From: Glandiceps talaboti
Lineage: Eukaryota > Hemichordata > Enteropneusta > Spengelidae
DNA length: 64,000 nucleotides
Direction: 5' to 3'
Assembly: GCF_964340395.1 (NCBI RefSeq)
Contig: NC_135569.1
Location: forward strand, 10,588,540-10,652,539
Shown in pieces: positions 13,479 through 26,393 of the stretch. The number at the start of each line of letters is the position of its first letter. Position 1 is the first letter of the stretch. The position numbers and the translations under genes are program-made. Below the pieces are notes generated by a model. The model was not told where the DNA came from, did no database searches, and worked only from the letters and a program-made list of their open reading frames with translations.

Positions 13479-13743
13479 GAACCACGGACAAGAACCTGTT
13501 CTATTCAACGATGTGGAAATGAACACATTATAACTAACAAGAAAGTATGTTAAGATGGAAAGGCATGTAATGTGCTACGACAGCAACTTGAGACAAGGAA
13601 GATTAGTTAGTTTCGTATGTCACTATGGAGACATGTATAACAAGGTATAATGTCACATCATATATATTCACGGAGCTTTACAATGTAACAGGCAAATTTA
13701 GTTCTTGTCAAAGACAGTGACATCTTGAATGGCACTTAAAGAT

Positions 13744-14289
13744 AATGTATGTATGTATGTATGTATGTATGTATGTATGTATGGATGTATGCATGTATGT
13801 ATGTATGTATGCATGCTTGCATGTATGCATGTATGTATGTATGTATGTATGTATGTATGTATGTATGTATGTATGTATGTATGTATGTATGTATGCGTGC
13901 GTGCGTGCGTGCGTGCGTGCGTGTGTGTATGTATGTATGTATGTATGTATGTATGTATGCGTGTGTGTGTATGTATGTATGTATGTATGTATGTATGTAT
14001 GTATGCATGTGTGTGTATGTATGTATGTATGTATGTATGTATGTATGTATGTATGTATGTATGCTTGCATGCATGCATGCATGCATGCATGCATGCTTGC
14101 GTGCGTGCGTCCGTCCGTGCGTGCGTGCGTGCGTGTATGTATGTATGTATGTATGTATGTATGTATGTATGTATGTATGTGTGTGTGTGTATGTATGTAT
14201 GTATGTATGTATGTATGCATGCTTGCATGTATGCATGTATGTATGTATGTATGTATGTATGTATGTATGTATGTATGCATGCATGTATG

Positions 14290-14321
<32 letters not shown>

Positions 14322-14438
14322 TGTATGTATGTATGTATGTATGTATGTGTGTGTGTATGTATGTATGTATGCATGTATGTATGTATGTATGTATGTATGT
14401 ATGTATGTATGTATGTATGTATGTATGTATGTATGTAT
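13744..14438. repeat. (TATG)n compound array
   Basis: Nearly 700 bp of TATG with TGCA, TGCG, GTCC and GTGT islands. Open in many frames but not coding. Confidence 0.97.
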
Positions 14439-14489
14439 TACATACATTACATTCAGATATGTTCAGGTGTAAACCTAACATTTCTGTAT

Positions 14490-14540
14490 CTTGCCGATAT
14501 TTCCTTTGAAAAAGAATATTTATTCGAAACGTCGGATTTT
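14490..14540 (+). ncRNA. degenerate hairpin-GAAAC module, hammerhead-like remnant
   Basis: A GAATA-TT-TATTC hairpin (14514-14525) is followed by GAAAC, and CCGA (14494-14497) can pair with TCGG (14532-14535). This is the layout seen in retroelement hammerhead motifs, but the CTGATGA core is missing. It sits between two TATG arrays. Confidence 0.3.
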
Positions 14541-14585
14541 ACATCTATTTATACGGACTGATTTATAAGTTCCATATGCATTTCT

Positions 14586-14878
14586 ATGTATGCATGTATG
14601 TATGTATGTATGTATGTATGTATGTATGTATGTATGTATGTATGTATGTATGTATGTATGTATGTATGTATGTATGTATGTATGTATGGATTGATGTATG
14701 GATGGATGGATTGATGGATGGATGCATTAATAATGAGTGAGTGAGTGAGTGAGTGAGTGAGTGAGTGAGTGAGTGAGAGAGTGAGTGAGTGAGTGAGCGA
14801 GCGAGCAAGCGAATGACTGACTGACTGACTGACTGACTGAATGACTGACTGAATGACTGAATGACTGAATGAATGAAG
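14586..14878. repeat. compound array (TATG)n-(GATG)n-(GTGA)n-(ACTG)n
   Basis: Four related tetranucleotides follow each other, each one base change from the last, as expected from replication slippage combined with point mutation. Confidence 0.95.
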
Positions 14879-16680
14879 GCGGTCGATGTAAATGTACTTG
14901 AGGAGGGAAAAGGTGTGTGGATAGATGACTTGATGGACAGACTAATGAATGACTTATTGCGATTTTTTTAATTTTTTAGATTTGGGTTTTCTTAAAATGG
15001 AATGTATTATATCCAATCTAGCTAAAATGAATAGCAACATTAAACTGAGTTCAGAGTTTTGTCGTTTGTACGGACAGCACTAATAGCACATCTAGCTGTA
15101 TATTAAGTAAAGGTTGAGTTTGAATACTACTTTCGATATACACTACGGGGCCGGAACGTGCTTTCCCTTCCTTCCTTTTTCTCTAATGATTCTTTTTCAA
15201 TAGACATAATTGCCTTGTTAGTGTAGTCTCGTTAGACAGTACGGTTCCAGTAATGAGGTGACTATATTGTAGCGGCGAGGCGTGTGATTTAGTTGGTTGG
15301 CCTCGAAAAAATTATCAGTTTGGAACGTCGCACACCTAAAATGACACTGGCGAATGGCCATTTTAAGATATCAGCTTAAAATAAAACCGTGATTTAAAAA
15401 AGTATATAGTCCCCTTTCTATTAAAAGAACAATCTAGCTATTGAATATAGTAAATGGATTCGAAACTACCATCTTGCTTAATTCACAAAAAATGTAATCA
15501 TCGTATTTGCGTCACAAGGATTATCTTTTTACACAGATGTCCCAAGAGGCTTGTTAGTGTCTCTTAAAATGTATTAACTTCAAAGTTTTTAGTACGCACA
15601 CCTTCGAAGGTTTGAAATACGTTATGAGGTTACAGGCACCACTTTCAATTTGCCATTGTACAATGCAAACCGGAAGTGGAGAATATAGCGCCCTCTATGG
15701 GTTGAATACACTTGCCCGACGTTAATGCACATAATATTACCGTTATTTAGAACACTGAGGATTCGATGTTTGTTTGACCCAAATTCACGAACTCGTTATC
15801 TTCCAAAATGACAAACGGATTCTCATCACTACCTTATGTGCATGGAACAGAGCTCCAATCTTCTCATTCATCCCTATGAGCCATCCTTAAGCAAGTAAAG
15901 CTTGCCTATGTATTTGCTGTATTGCATGAATTATATATAAACCCCTGGAAAGATGTTGCACATTGGCGACCATGCATGATAACACTTTTCCGAATTTATT
16001 TGTTCCTTTTAATAATATATAATAGTGATAATTATTATTATTACTTTTTTATCATAACTGTTACCATGAATGTAGAAGAGATTCAACTTTCATTGGCGAC
16101 CCTTTCTTCAGAATAAATGTACATTATGGTTGAAACCGGATTAACCGGATTTACAGAAAATCGCTGCGTGTCTTGCGACATCCGATAATGAACAGTGTTA
16201 ACGTTTATTTGTTGCATAAAAATGTAATACTCAATATGTTACCGATTGTTGTATTGATTAAACCACCTGATGTTTCCTGGCTTGTCATGTGATCAAATGT
16301 CTGGATGGGCTCAAATCCTGAATAGCAACAATACTATACAGAATACGAGTTCGTGAAGATCATCATGTCTGAGAACAAGGAGATATGTCTGCAAGATTAC
16401 CAAAGTTTTTTTCTTCAACTGATTACGTAGTAACCTTGTTCTGAACAAAGTGCATTTGATGTAATATATTGAGAAACAGATCTAGAACTGTCATTTTTAA
16501 AAGGCCAACCTTATCAACATAGAATCCTGGATTAGGAACGTTTTTCTTACTTATAACTTTTTGATTGATCGGATTCTTCGATTTGGATTTGTGCGTGTAT
16601 ATGTTTTGAGCATATACTATTTATCTGACATTAACCATAATTGCACTCCAAATCCCTGGACATGGCTGTTGTATATTGAA
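14879..16680. other. intergenic, nothing recognised
   Basis: AT-rich spacer. It holds one AGCGCCCTCTATGG motif at 15687-15700, a member of a recurring motif set in this window. No coding region is supported. Confidence 0.5.
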
Positions 16681-16683
16681 TAT

Positions 16684-16732
<49 letters not shown>
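16681..16732. repeat. (TA)n tract
   Basis: About 25 TA units with one interruption. It abuts a direct duplication of TATATAGTTGTC that leads into the hammerhead candidate. Confidence 0.95.
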
Positions 16733-16735
<3 letters not shown>

Positions 16736-16746
16736 GTCTATATATA

Positions 16747-16789
16747 GTTGTCTGATGATCGCGCAATGCGTGAAACTCCGGGTTACAAC
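16747..16789 (+). ncRNA. candidate type I hammerhead ribozyme
   Basis: All three helices and the conserved core can be drawn. Stem I GTTGT (16747-16751) pairs with ACAAC (16785-16789). Core CTGATGA (16752-16758). Stem II CGC (16760-16762) pairs with GCG (16768-16770) around a five-base loop, with a U-U mismatch at its base. GAA (16772-16774). Stem III ACU (16775-16777) pairs with GGU (16781-16783) around CCG. Cleavage would follow U16784 in a GUU triplet. Very short helix III is known for hammerheads carried by Penelope-like and related retroelements. The U-U mismatch may weaken activity. Confidence 0.5.
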
Positions 16790-17856
16790 AAAGAAAGAGT
16801 TCCAGTACTACCAAAACTATTATAATATAAATTATATATATGTATATTATAATAGTGAATCTATTTTGTTTTGTGTTTTATGTTTTGTATTGTCAAACAT
16901 TTTTCTATTGTTTGTATATCTTAATGACGAAAATTGATAAAAATAAAAATGAAAAATAATTTTAAAAAATTTGTTGAAAATTTAAATACTAAATTTTAGA
17001 TCTATGAAGAGAACGCTAAACATAATATATATTTCTATTATAGTTTTTATAAGAATGTAAAATCTCATTGTGTGACTCTGCATTGCAATTTCGAATGGAG
17101 GCTAGGGATGAAAATGACAACTGCCCTTAATGATAGTGACATTATTTTCCCTAAAACAACATCATCGTAAATCACAGCCCCTTTTACGGCACCGTCCAAG
17201 ACGTACCACTTTACGTCAGCAGCAAAATGTACTCTTTCTAGCGAGAATGTACTAGTAAAACAACTTCGTCATAGGACAGTAAAATACTGTTACTTTGAAA
17301 GAGTAAATTAGAAACGAATGTGATGTTTGGATTCGTATGCTACGGACCTTGATAACACAATTATTTAATTATTCATGATCAGTTAATATATTCATGCATG
17401 GGAAAATGAACAATGTATTCTATAACTTCTGTAAGATTTGGCTTAATGGTTTTTTTTTCAGTCCAGACCTATGTTGATATTGTCAGTTCATGTACCCTGT
17501 GCCTGTAATGTTTTCTCCTTCAGTTTGCTGTGAAGGAATTTCCCTCAGTGTGGTATACATATATAGTGTACAAAACGTAAAGGGTTATTATCATATTACA
17601 GATACATTTGCGCATGTGTATACAAATTTGTTTTAATGTGCAACCGCCACGTGAGTGGCAATTCACGAGGCAGTGATGGTAAGATATGCTATTCCTCCGG
17701 TTGCTATTTTGCAATAACAACAGATGAAGTAGACGTTCCGACCGTCATCGCCGGAGCTAACGATACCCCTGACCCTTCCTTGCTTGCTCAAAAACGTTAA
17801 CGTATCAAAAATCCAACGGTTTTTTTAGACATTCCGACGTTCTGACAACAAACAAA
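16790..17856. other. upstream region of NIT-GC-B
   Basis: Should hold the NIT-GC-B promoter and 5' UTR. An E-box CACGTG lies at 17648-17653 inside a small palindrome (GCCACGTGAGTGGC). No clear TATA box. No separate gene is seen. Confidence 0.45.
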
Positions 17857-19306
17857 ATGATGAGAAATGTGCGGAAGGAGGACTTTGGAAGATCGGGACG
17901 CAGTGCATTTTCCATTCATAGCTACGACACCACGAGTACAAATGGTAGAGTATCCGTCGCGTCAATTATGGTCCGAAATTGTAACTGCAGAGATGACATG
18001 GTGACCACAAAGGGACGCAAATGCCAGCTCTACCAACTTTTAGCGCTCTATCTTCTCCCGGTGTTCATGTACTTGATTTTCAATGCTCAAGAAATAGCAG
18101 CGAGCGTGCAGGAATATAGAGTTTCCCTTGTCACCGTCGATCGCGATACTACGGTCACTGAACTGGATACTATTCTACATCAGCTTCAATTAGAACGGAG
18201 TACTACTGTGTTATACCTCAGCAGTGGTAGAAACGAGGAAATGCGGTTACAGGTTGAAAAGACATTTAACAAGACGGACTACGTCGTTGCCAATACAGTG
18301 TCATCCAAACATGCAAATTTATCAGAGTTTCTTGTGGAAATAAAAAATGTTCGACATATTGCCGTTGCTAATAACACTAACGTTACCATTTCTTCGACCC
18401 AGGCAATGGCCGTTTACTCTAATGTTATAAATACCGTTTTGAGAGTTCTCTCTGAAGATTTGTCCCAAAGTTCAGCGGTCCCTTACTGGGTGTTAGTTGC
18501 CTCGTTAGAATGGATGATTACTGCCAATGAACAACATGGAATCGAGAGAGAAATGGGAATTTCATTTTTTTCGGATGGACAATTCGAACAATGGGACGAA
18601 TATTTTCTCTTTCTTGAATCGTTACTGAACGGAGATCAAGCTTTAGCTATAGTGGAAGAGTTCGGTGATGTAACTACTAACGGATTGATGCAAAATGCAT
18701 CAGGGGTAGCAGAAGATATAGAGCAATTGCGTTTAGATTTATTTTCACTCGATAACTCGTCTGCTTCCTTGTTAGTAGCGCAAGAATGGTTCAGGAACAT
18801 GACAATTTACATCAATGAGTTACACAGAATAGCTAACAATAACGCGGAACTGATTTTAGAACGAGCGTTTACGTATGGAAAAGAAACAGCGCGGTATGTT
18901 TGGCAGATAACGGCGCTTACCTTATTCCAAATTCTATTAACCCCTTTAATAATCAGGAGTGTCTACACAACTGTAAAGGCGGTACACGCTTCATTCTTGT
19001 CCTTGAAAGAGAAATCCCGTTTACTTAGACAGCAAAAACAACGAAGTGACCGTCTCTTAAACTCAATGCTACCGAAGGCTGTCAGCGAAGAATTAAAACG
19101 AACGGGAACTGTGCAAACAGAGGCGTTCGAAGAATGTACTATTTATTTTTCAGACATCGTGGGTTTCACTAAGATATCTTCTCGGCTATCACCGATGGAA
19201 GTCATTGCCATGTTGAATGCTCTGTACTCGCTTTTTGATGCTCGAGTAAACGCCTATGATTGTTACAAAGTTGAAACCATAGGAGATGCATATATGGTCG
19301 TATCAG
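17857..19306 (+). CDS. NIT-GC-B exon 1: N-terminus, membrane segments, NIT domain, cyclase start
   Basis: 1450 bp ending in phase 1 at GTATCAG|GTGAGT after [13 protein letters not shown], the same break as in NIT-GC-A. Read-through continues to a stop at 19362. Confidence 0.93.
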
Positions 19307-19890
19307 GTGAGTTAACGGGCCCCAGTATAACATCTTTCAACAAAACAATGGGAATGGTTTGAATAACTGTTACTACCCTGTCCAAACCAATGGTGGTTTT
19401 AAGTAACTTGTCATCAACTCTCCAATTTGATGAAATATAGGGGATGTATAAATACATGCATCTATAATCACAGTTATACCTTTTCCTCACTCACTCACAT
19501 ATGAAAAAAAATATATGTATAAAATAAAATAAAAATCTACCTACCCTACCTATTCTAAAATTGAGCGTAATCGGAACCACACAATTGGTTTCTTAGACCT
19601 TAGCAGAGGTCAGCAGAGGTCAAACTAATTCGTTTCTAAATAGGCAGCTTTATAATATATGCTGTTATTATATTTATGCGCCCTTTGTTATAATTTTTTA
19701 TTCTGCGCAGCAGCTATATACGATTTGAGCACTTCTTATCAATGCTACATACCTGTATCAGTATGTATGGTTGACAATTAGTATAGTATAAAATGTATGT
19801 ATGTATGTATGTATGTATGTATGTATGTATGTATGTATGTATGTATGTATGTATGTATGTACGTACGTACGTACGTACGTACGTATGTAC

Positions 19891-19924
<34 letters not shown>

Positions 19925-19937
19925 ATGTATGTATGTA

Positions 19938-19970
<33 letters not shown>

Positions 19971-22364
19971 ATGTATGTATGTATGTATGTATGTATGTAT
20001 GTATGTATGTATGTATGAATGAGTCATTTGCATGAATAATACGTTTAAATAATTAGGCAGTATTTAAGCATTTTATCAACTTGATAAATGTACACCATGA
20101 CCTTATGTCATATTTATATGGTCAGTGTGTCTTGCTTATTACAGTAATAAGTAATTAATTTATTAACACTATAGCATACGGACAGTAATAGCAATGTCAG
20201 TTCCTAACTGATCAAATAATACACAAACTACCTGGACTTTGAATTAGTTATATCACTTATTTGATGTTCTATCAGGTATACCGACACGAAATGGAACAAA
20301 ACATGTGAGTGAAATGGCATCTTTGGCGCTAGATCTACAGACACAGATAAGTTTCCTGTCCGTACCTCACAGGCCAGATCAGAAGATGAAGATGCGAATT
20401 GGCTTGCATACAGGTAAGTTTTATAGCAACTAGATCTCTATTAATACATGATTGACACCATGAATCAATCGTTCAAAGAACCTTTTACAAATTAAGTAAC
20501 ATTTCCTCGCTTTACTTCCCTGCTTTGGGGTGGAGGTGAGGCGAAATGGGGGTCGTAATTTAATTTTACCATTTCGGCTATGTAATATCCTTTACTATTC
20601 TGCGTGATGTTCTATGCGTCCAAAAATCAAAATGTGAAATAGTTCCATTAGTTGCCTATAAAAAATACATAACGCTTTTTCATACGTTCCTTACACAAAT
20701 ATACTATCGCAGTGGAAACAGTATACACATGTATCTAGTGAACAGTTGAGATCTTTACCTTGTGCCATGAAACACATGTACTTCTCTAGCTCTACACCTA
20801 TCGGCTCCAGCGAAGACACAAACCGAAAACTTTACCCGTTAACGAAAATACACAAATGTTGAATGTATAAACAAGGCTACCACATCAAATCGTCAATGGC
20901 TGTAGTCATCAATTACAACACAGACTAGGCGACATACGAAACTATATTTAGTAGTGTAATATATCAGTTCTAGTGTGAACAAGAAGATGCTTCTTTTAAA
21001 TCAATCGAGGGAAAATACTAAGAAGGAGTGAATTATTGCTCGCCATCAAACTGTATTTCAGCCTTCCCAAGGTATAATGAGATTGACAATTGTTGTGTCG
21101 TGACAAACAAGTAATCTGCTGCCCAGGGCATATACATGTTTCTGCATGTCCATAGTTGATTAGGTGATACTCATGTGATTATCGGCTTACAGTTTTTCAA
21201 ATGCTACACATTCAGTTTCTTTGACTCTATTTCTGTACATTTTTCAAAGGAATTTGATCATATTTCTCATTATTTTTGTGCTGTGTCAAGATTTGAAGAT
21301 TTGGTAAATGTCAATGTGCCCGTGTGGTTATCTCTGCAAACAAAAATTTGATTTTCACTTAAAAAGCTAAACTCGAGATTTCGAAGTTTTTATATTTTAT
21401 ACTCGTTAGGGTGAATGGAGAACATTCGGTAGATATATTGAATTGTAATACTATATATAATTGTTTGCAAAAATCTAAATATTGGTATCATTTGAGTATT
21501 TTCTGTTTTGAGTTCACTTTGTTTATTAACAATCAGGGCTAAACAAGTAACCATTTTGGACTGACATGCTACAAATTCGCCTAATGGACCCAGGATATCT
21601 ATTTTGCAAATTTCAGGTCCATGTGTAGCTGGAGTTGTTGGTACAACTATGCCCCGATATTGTTTGTTCGGTATGACTGTCGGCATAGCAGCTAAGATGG
21701 AGTCTCACGGACAAGGTATGTTTTGCTTCATCAGCCTAGGAAGGGAATTTAGACGAAGGAATTGTACAAGTAGGAAATATAGTAGACGTAAATTCGATCC
21801 CAGTAAACTCAGATCTTGTATAAGTGAATTTGACAGATAATTGATAAATGGAACTTGGACTATCAAACCGTATTAACCACAAACCATATTTAAAGTGTTA
21901 AATACTCACTTTTGTTGCTTATCAACCAGTACTAATTCACTGAAGAGTTTCAAATGGGTAATAACTGTTGGGTTTTATCCATGAGGTCATACGCTAAGTG
22001 CTAGTAAGGGAGAATTATAACCGGGGGGTTTGGGTGGTGGGTGGGCCTAAGAAGAACATATTTTGGTCACAAATCTTTTTCGCCAACCACCCCCACCCCT
22101 TGCGCGCTCAAAAAAATTTCATGGCACCCCGGATGTGAAGCCAAGGATTTCGACTTCATTATCCATGCATATTATATTAGGACGTTCTTTTCAAATAGAT
22201 GTGTGTAGTTGATGAATATCTGTTTAAGAATGGATCAGATGCAATTTGCCATTATATCTTAATAAAGTAATATATATTTGTTTACAAAAACAAACCAACT
22301 AACTAACTAACAAACCAGCTAACTAACTAACTAACTAACAAACAAACAAACAAACAAACAAACA

Positions 22365-22419
<55 letters not shown>

Positions 22420-25400
22420 AACAAACAAACAGACGAAAGCTACGAGTCGTGCTCATAAAATAATGCATAGGTTGTAGGCTGAGGAAAGTCTCATCGACCT
22501 TGTCTCATTGCCTCACGTTTGTCAGGAAATGGTTATGTTGCTGTTAGAGATATTCAACCTTGGGTCGGAAATCGGAAATTCACAAAGGTATAGCTCACCG
22601 ACGTCTGTAATATCATATAATTGCTTCATGCCCACAAACTACACAGAATCACCAATTTTCATTGATTGTTTCCGTATTCAATTACTACGTCTGTCGCCAC
22701 CTGCTGTTGAAACACTACCCCAAAACATGATTCAAAATGGCTAAATGTAAATAAAGTTGGGGATTTTTTGTATTATATTCATATGTAGCCCAGCGAAACC
22801 ACACAGTTAATCTTTACGCTCTGAATTCTACAGATAATAAATACAACACAGTGTCACATAGGGCAAGAAGTAGATATATACCACATTGCTTTGTCTGGCA
22901 GCCATATTGGCCGCCATCTTGGATAATTGAAAACCTCCATTGATGCATGATTAGCATCACACAGATCGTAAGGAATCTTGGTCAAAGTGGATGAGAGTGC
23001 AAGGTTCAGACAAAAATTGGGAACCAGAAAATATGCTAAGCGTAATAATTGTGTAGCACTTTGACAACAACGTGTTATAGGATTGTATAACATTATACAG
23101 CATACTTAGATTTTCGTGCTTAGAACTCAAAATGCACTAATTTGCAAATCTTTGTGATGTCCACCTCAAGAATGTGCACCTTTTTCCACAATAAGATCAG
23201 AAGAACAATTATATGATGCAAATAACGCCACTAGTCTTGCGATTTGACTAAAGTTAACTTCATGGTACAATAAGCTCCTGGTTATAATTTGAATAACATC
23301 ATCAAGAAAAATGTCTACACAGGAAGGTATAACATTTTTGTTCTATTTACCGAGATATAAAACAAATATATGCCAAGGTCGTCATATGCATATATTGTGA
23401 TATAAGTTTGCCTCTAATATTAATATGAATTATGACCCCATACCATTGCTGTATTAATAGTTATATTGTTTAACTACTTTTCAGTTTAAACAAATTATGA
23501 TAATTTATTGTATTTTGGAATATACGAATATTACTTGGTTACAAGTAAAATTCGTTTAGTCAATTTGATAAAAAGAAGACGGGAATATATTCCACGAAAG
23601 GACTTTTTTATTAACGAAGCCTCTCAAAGATTATCCCCTTATATTAGACCATATTCGTCAGTTGAAGGATAGTTCAAATAAAAATGACAAGGTTATAACA
23701 GTCTTGGCATGTTTAATGACAAACAAAATCTATGTTTATTAACTTATTACTGTACCCTTTTATATCTAGAATTACTTCCGAGATGATAGCAATGTAATTT
23801 GCAGAAACATGAAGTACACTGCAATAAATGTAATACAGTATTAAGAACTAATCTAGGAATTGAACGCGTTTATAGGATGATGTGATTCCACGACCACCTG
23901 AGTTACATCTTTTATAAATTTTCAATTGATGACAACGGAATAATGGATAGTCCACTTTATTCTAACTTATTTACGAGCGTGACGACCGTAGTAGATTATA
24001 AGCAAATTCCATTTTACGTTCTTATTTTTCATTTACCAGCGGGCAATGAAATTTTACCGATAATATCATGCCCAAAATGAAAGGACGATTCCAATTGCAT
24101 GGTTGCTAGGTTGTCTTACTTGTCTGTGGTTGTAGTAAGAATACATCAAAGAAAGTGTGTCATTAGCAACGAAATGCTGGAATATGGTTATATAGCAATC
24201 TACATTTAACATTACCAACATAAAGAGTCGTTGTTCATACATCTTAGAAACGTTAACTTTGAATATGCTGTTATAACTCTTAAAGTAACACGGAAGCCGT
24301 ATACAACAACACTACAAAAGCAGTGTTTGTTGCCAATCCCCAGGTGTCAATCATTTAAATGACCTTTGACTGTTCTTGACATAGCTAATTACACATTTAA
24401 TAAATTTAGAGACACAAACACTACAACCGTGTACACCCTTTACTTGTTCAACCTGTACTTGCTGGGTTGTTGTTTCTATGTCAAACAACCAACAATATAT
24501 TCACTGGAAATTGTTAAGATGCCAGTAATTAGACATTGTGTATGTCAATAGGGAACTTGCAATCCAGACTGAGCATGCTCAGATGCAAAGGACTATGGGA
24601 TTATCTGTGGTTATCGTAATACCTAATCTGGAGCTACCGATAAAATAAACCTCCCACAATTGTCAGGGTAACTATGAATTGATCATTTGTGGTTGCAAAC
24701 AATGTAACAGTATTGTTTACAATACCGATGCATTAGTATTTATTATCACATTTCCCATGATGCAACATTCAATATGGTGGGTTTTCAAGTTCCCTATTAG
24801 ATGTCTACTTTATTAATAAGTAGTATAGTAATAAGTTGAAACCGTGATTCATTGGGGGGGGGGGGCGCTGACTTTTGGGTATGAACCCAAAAATTGATTT
24901 GGATTTATTGTATGGATTGATTTACTGTCACTACTCGTCTGGCGACTAGTAGTGACAAGGTTCCTTATGTCTCTCGTATTTTCCTAAACAAAAATATTGG
25001 GGAATAATATTAGTAAATATTATTGCTTGTTTGCTCAACATGTTACATGCCAGGAACATGTCACTGTACAATCAGAAAGTTTAAATAATCTAGAGATAAG
25101 TTGCCATAGTGATATTTCCATGGTGACGTTGTCTCGGAACGGATGTTCATCAACATTGGACTTGAGATACAGTCATCAAGTCCAATTCATGTAAACAATA
25201 ATGACATCTATTTTTAAGTTTTTTTATCGAACACAGGAGTCTAATACATGATTCTTGTATCTTTTTTTCATAGAGGACAAAATTCACATCAGTGAGACGA
25301 CGTATGATAAACTAATGGCGAGCGGCAAATATGAAGCAATAGAACGGGGTATAATTAAAGTGAAGGTAGGAATATGTTCGTTATCGGGGTTTTCATTTTT

Positions 25401-26334
25401 TTTATTTCTGCATACATGTGACGGAACATACAGGTGATCTGTAGAGGCGATTGTATGCTCGCCAGGGAGTTCAGGAAGTATAAAGTTGTGCCGATATAGA
25501 TCCAGCGCTTTTGAGCACAGAGTGGGAAATCGCTATATAATAACTAAAATTATTAATATTATATAAATATCTTTAAAAAATTAGTATTTTCTTAATTGAA
25601 CTCAAGTAAGAAACACATTCGTTGGGTTAAGTATTAGAAAAATAAAGAAAACAAAACCATCTATTTTCGGTGAGAAAGTGACTGGTAAGGTATACTAAGT
25701 GTGTAGCACAGCTAACACAGATACAGTACTAATTATAGATACGTGTACAACATTTGCGCCAGGGTGTTTTTTTTAACTCCTTGTTCCTATCAACACTGAG
25801 AATATTCTTTGTGAAGACTTTATGTTGACATTATTCATGGTGATATTTGAACCGATTTATGGAGAAAATATTCAATATTTCAAAGTAGGCTTCGAATTCT
25901 ACAAGGCTTTATTTCAAACGGAAATATTCGCGTTAAAAACACTTTCCCTACAGTTTGAATGATCAAATATCCGCCTAGCTGTCGCCATTCTACTGGAAGT
26001 CATCATACGGGAAACTAGGGCATGTTTCATTTTAGCTTTGACGTTTGAATGCTTTAAATTGTTGCGTACTTCTCACATGGTCACGAATTACCGAAGATGA
26101 ACAATTTTTCTGTAATCAGATGATAGCGTTACTTCGCCTTATATAATGGGATGTGATATACTAACTCTTACGAAAAAAATGTAATGTCTTTCATTGTTTT
26201 AGTGTTGCTGTTTTGTCAAAAAAAATATAGCGTGCTGTGAAACATATTTAAGACTTGTCGCATTGTGACAAATTCTGCTACATGTAGTTTCAAGCAAAAA
26301 TAGGATTCTACAGCAGCAATAGCGTGGCAATATA

Positions 26335-26393
<59 letters not shown>

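Noticed and set aside
22854-23093. 79-codon minus-strand frame inside NIT-GC-B intron 3
   Set aside because: No recognised family and no sign of a nested gene; length is within chance.
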